From contig JAIVFU010000087.1 of assembly GCA_020829485.1 (NCBI GenBank), positions 1 through 26,811 on the forward strand: a stretch of 26,811 nt of DNA, in the 5' to 3' direction. Of this stretch, positions 25,025-26,811 are shown piece after piece (positions within the stretch are counted from its first letter, which is position 1; every line of letters starts with the position of its first letter). The notes beneath the pieces were generated by a model that was not told the origin of the DNA, searched no databases, and saw nothing but the letters and a program-made list of their open reading frames with translations. The stretch comes from Nostoc sp. CHAB 5834. Lineage in GTDB: Bacteria > Cyanobacteriota > Cyanobacteriia > Cyanobacteriales > Nostocaceae. Position numbers and translations under genes: made by a program.

Positions 25025-25058
25025 AAAAATCCGTTTCTAGCTCAAAAAAATCCGGTTT
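25025..25058 (+). promoter_or_regulatory. direct-repeat operator for TBDT4 (AraC4 candidate site)
   Basis: AAAAATCCGTTT (25025-25036) and AAAAATCCGGTTT (25046-25058) have their TCCG cores 21 bp apart, about 106 bp before the TBDT4 start. Compared with modules 1 and 3, each half-site lacks one T before the CCG core. A match to its ATCCGGTTTA also occurs at 9936-9945 in the fecC/AraC2 region. Confidence 0.6.
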
Positions 25059-25164
25059 AGATTCACTAAAGCCTTCAAAATCAAATCAATTCCATGTATC
25101 GTTTTTGAAAAAGATTCTTAATTTAGGTAGCTAACAGCCGCTTGTGGTGTGGGATAAATATATT

Positions 25165-26811
25165 ATGTGGAAACAACCGCAACTATTGATCAGTTTATGG
25201 TTAACAGGGGTAGTCTTTGCTGTTCAACCAGTTTGGGGAAACGAAACAAGCCAAAATCATCTTCCCTTTTCTCAGGAAAGTCATACCGCTAGAACTACTA
25301 AAGATTTACTATCTCAAACTCCCCAGTCTCCAATTCTGATTGATAGAGTGCGGGTTAATACTACAGATAAAGGCATAGAAGTAATTTTAGAGACTAAGCA
25401 AGGCGAACAATTGCAAGTAGCAAATAGTAGTTTTGGAAATAGCTTAATTGCTAATATTACTAATGCTCAATTGCGTTTGTCTTCCGGGAATACATTTCGG
25501 CAAGAAAAACCATTTGCGGGAATTACTGAAGTTACAGTTATCAATCAAGACAGTAATACGATTAGAATCACTATTATAGGTGAGACGGGAATACCTAGCT
25601 ATGAACTATTTGATAGTGATGCAGGTTTAATATTTGGTGTCACACCTGCAAAAAATTCCACAACACCACAACCGCAAGCAAATCAACCCACTACGGAAAC
25701 ACCATCCGAACAACCCACAAGTGAAATTAAACCTGATGAAACCACAGGTGAGAACCAAGATTCAATTGAATTGGTGGTAACAGGAGAAGAAGACAGATAT
25801 CGCGTACAAGAAGCATCAACTGCAACTAAGACAGATACACCTTTACTAGAGATTCCCCAAGCCATTCAGGTGATTCCTCGACAGGTAATTGAGGATCAAA
25901 AAGTGCAAAGAGTTGCAGACGTATTACGTAACGTCAGTGGTGTCACCGTCAAAACAGATTACGCCGGCACTGATAGCTATACTATTCGGGGATTTGATAC
26001 CAATGCTAACCTCAGAAATGGTTTTAGGCAGGATAGTTTCACAGCATTTACTGACACTGCCACAATCGAAAGGATAGAAGTTCTGAAAGGCCCGGCTTCG
26101 GTACTGTATGGGCAGCTAGAGCCTGGGGGTATTGTCAACTACGTCACTAAACAGCCACTTAACCAACCTTATTACTCGGCAACATTTTCTGCGGGTAGCT
26201 ATAGTTACTATCGTCCAGAAATAGATATTTCCGGCCCCCTCACCCCAGATAACAATATTTTGTATCGCTTTGTTGCTGCCTATGAAAACTCTGGTGGATT
26301 CCGAGATTTTGCTTACAAAGAGCTTTATACCTTTGCTCCTAGCTTAAGTGTGAAATTAAGCGATCGCACTAATTTCGATTTGCAATATGAGTACGTTAAC
26401 CTCAACCAATCCTATGACAGAGGCTTACCACCGATAAATAGAAGCTTTGATTTACCTATTAGCTTCAATTTTGGCGAACCAAGCGATCGCTATGAACTCT
26501 TTGCCAATCGGGTAAATGTTGCATTGGATCATCGATTCAGTGAAAATTGGCGATTTCGCAGTGCGGTTTCTGTCCAAACAGTTGACACAGCACGCTCCAA
26601 CTTTCAGCCAGTTAATTTTAGCAACCCCTTTGCTGAAGATGGTCGGACTGTTGCTAGAAGATACAACAAAGTAGGTGATTATTATTTAGATTTAGTTAAT
26701 TATACTTATCAAAAAGTTCGTGAAATCTTAGTAACTCGAACTACTTTCTTTAAGGATATTCGTACCTTATTAAAATATTCATGGTTTAAATATTGGTCGC
26801 ATTTATTCTCA
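25165..26811 (+). CDS. AMIN-domain TonB-dependent siderophore receptor, incomplete (TBDT4)
   Basis: The frame is open from ATG 25165 to the window edge (549 codons). Signal peptide LLISLWLTGVVFAVQPVWG. AMIN domain about 58-140 (IDRVRVNTTDKGIEVILETK). Pro/Thr/Glu linker with a probable TonB box IELVVTG at 201-207. Plug KTDTPLLEIPQAIQVIPR, YTIRGFDTNANLRNGF and IEVLKGPASVLYGQLEPGG, then the first barrel strands (FSAGSYSYYRPEIDISGPL, YRFVAAYENSGGFRDFAYKE). Up to about 26,690 it follows TBDT3. After RRYNKVGDYYLDLVNYTYQ it no longer shows the expected TxLxGKFxTGS strand but a basic, hydrophobic sequence (VREILVTRTTFFKDIRTLL) unlike any paralogue. The gene may therefore be interrupted there; otherwise it is simply cut by the window end. 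Confidence 0.85.
   Translation, partial: MWKQPQLLISLWLTGVVFAVQPVWGNETSQNHLPFSQESHTARTTKDLLSQTPQSPILIDRVRVNTTDKGIEVILETKQGEQLQVANSSFGNSLIANITNAQLRLSSGNTFRQEKPFAGITEVTVINQDSNTIRITIIGETGIPSYELFDSDAGLIFGVTPAKNSTTPQPQANQPTTETPSEQPTSEIKPDETTGENQDSIELVVTGEEDRYRVQEASTATKTDTPLLEIPQAIQVIPRQVIEDQKVQRVADVLRNVSGVTVKTDYAGTDSYTIRGFDTNANLRNGFRQDSFTAFTDTATIERIEVLKGPASVLYGQLEPGGIVNYVTKQPLNQPYYSATFSAGSYSYYRPEIDISGPLTPDNNILYRFVAAYENSGGFRDFAYKELYTFAPSLSVKLSDRTNFDLQYEYVNLNQSYDRGLPPINRSFDLPISFNFGEPSDRYELFANRVNVALDHRFSENWRFRSAVSVQTVDTARSNFQPVNFSNPFAEDGRTVARRYNKVGDYYLDLVNYTYQKVREILVTRTTFFKDIRTLLKYSWFKYWSHLFS
26709..26811 (-). other. possible 3' end of an inserted gene (transposase?) within TBDT4
   Basis: On the minus strand a frame enters from the window edge and stops with TGA at 26711-26709. 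Its 33 visible residues read ...CDQYLNHEYFNKVRISLKK then VVRVTKISRTF. The composition, basic and aromatic and ending close to the point where receptor similarity is lost, would suit the C-terminus of an insertion-sequence transposase. I cannot assign a family, no inverted repeat is provable from one end, and the frame could be chance. Confidence 0.25.

Noticed and set aside
1..26811. tRNA/rRNA genes, CRISPR arrays, riboswitches
   Set aside because: No cloverleaf-like sequence, no regularly spaced repeats and no known riboswitch core noticed by eye; the 22-bp tandem repeat has only two adjoining copies and no spacers.

Overview
The window looks like a filamentous, Nostoc/Anabaena-type cyanobacterium. 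Octamer GCGATCGC (the HIP1 palindrome abundant in many cyanobacterial genomes) is scattered through it, the TonB-dependent receptors carry an N-terminal AMIN domain as in cyanobacterial receptors, and the proteins resemble Nostocales proteins. The content is almost entirely iron/siderophore uptake. I see no siderophore biosynthesis genes, no TonB/ExbBD genes, no RNA genes and no CRISPR array.

Layout. (1) Positions 1-1440 are a degenerate edge: a short unrecognised C-terminal coding fragment, a small conserved cyanobacterial protein (minus strand), a decayed dinB (DNA polymerase IV) remnant followed by a terminator, and a 22-bp tandem repeat. (2) 1441-1872 encodes a single-domain EamA transporter preceded by a Fur-like box. 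(3) 1960-9619 (all minus strand) is fecC-fecD-fecE (the only inner-membrane siderophore permease here), then AraC1, receptor TBDT1 and binding protein FecB1. (4) 9620-10148 is a divergent promoter region. (5) 10149-18810 (plus) holds AraC2, TBDT2, two tandem FecB lipoproteins, a FhuF-like ferric-siderophore reductase, an EntS-like MFS exporter and a DUF1636 cysteine-rich protein. (6) 18955-23819 holds AraC3, TBDT3, FecB4. (7) 24000-26811 holds AraC4 and TBDT4, which runs to the window edge and loses receptor similarity near 26,700, possibly through an insertion.

How it fits together. The same cassette, an AraC/PchR-like regulator followed by an AMIN-type siderophore receptor and usually a periplasmic binding lipoprotein, occurs four times, with one shared FecCDE permease. 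This suggests several ferric siderophores, probably largely xenosiderophores, converge on one importer. Module 2 adds reduction (FhuF) and possible re-export of the stripped siderophore (MFS).

The main regulatory observation is that each receptor is preceded by a pair of direct repeats 21-22 bp apart, the geometry expected for an AraC-type dimer. Modules 1 and 3 share an identical core half-site (AAAAATTCCG) and share distinctive residues in both HTH motifs of their regulators. Modules 2 and 4 have diverged half-sites and a different pair of HTH motifs. In modules 1 and 3 the first half-site overlaps the stop codon of the regulator gene. AT-rich TTATTGAGAAATA-type sites resembling cyanobacterial Fur boxes sit in front of several genes, suggesting iron repression above the siderophore-specific activators.
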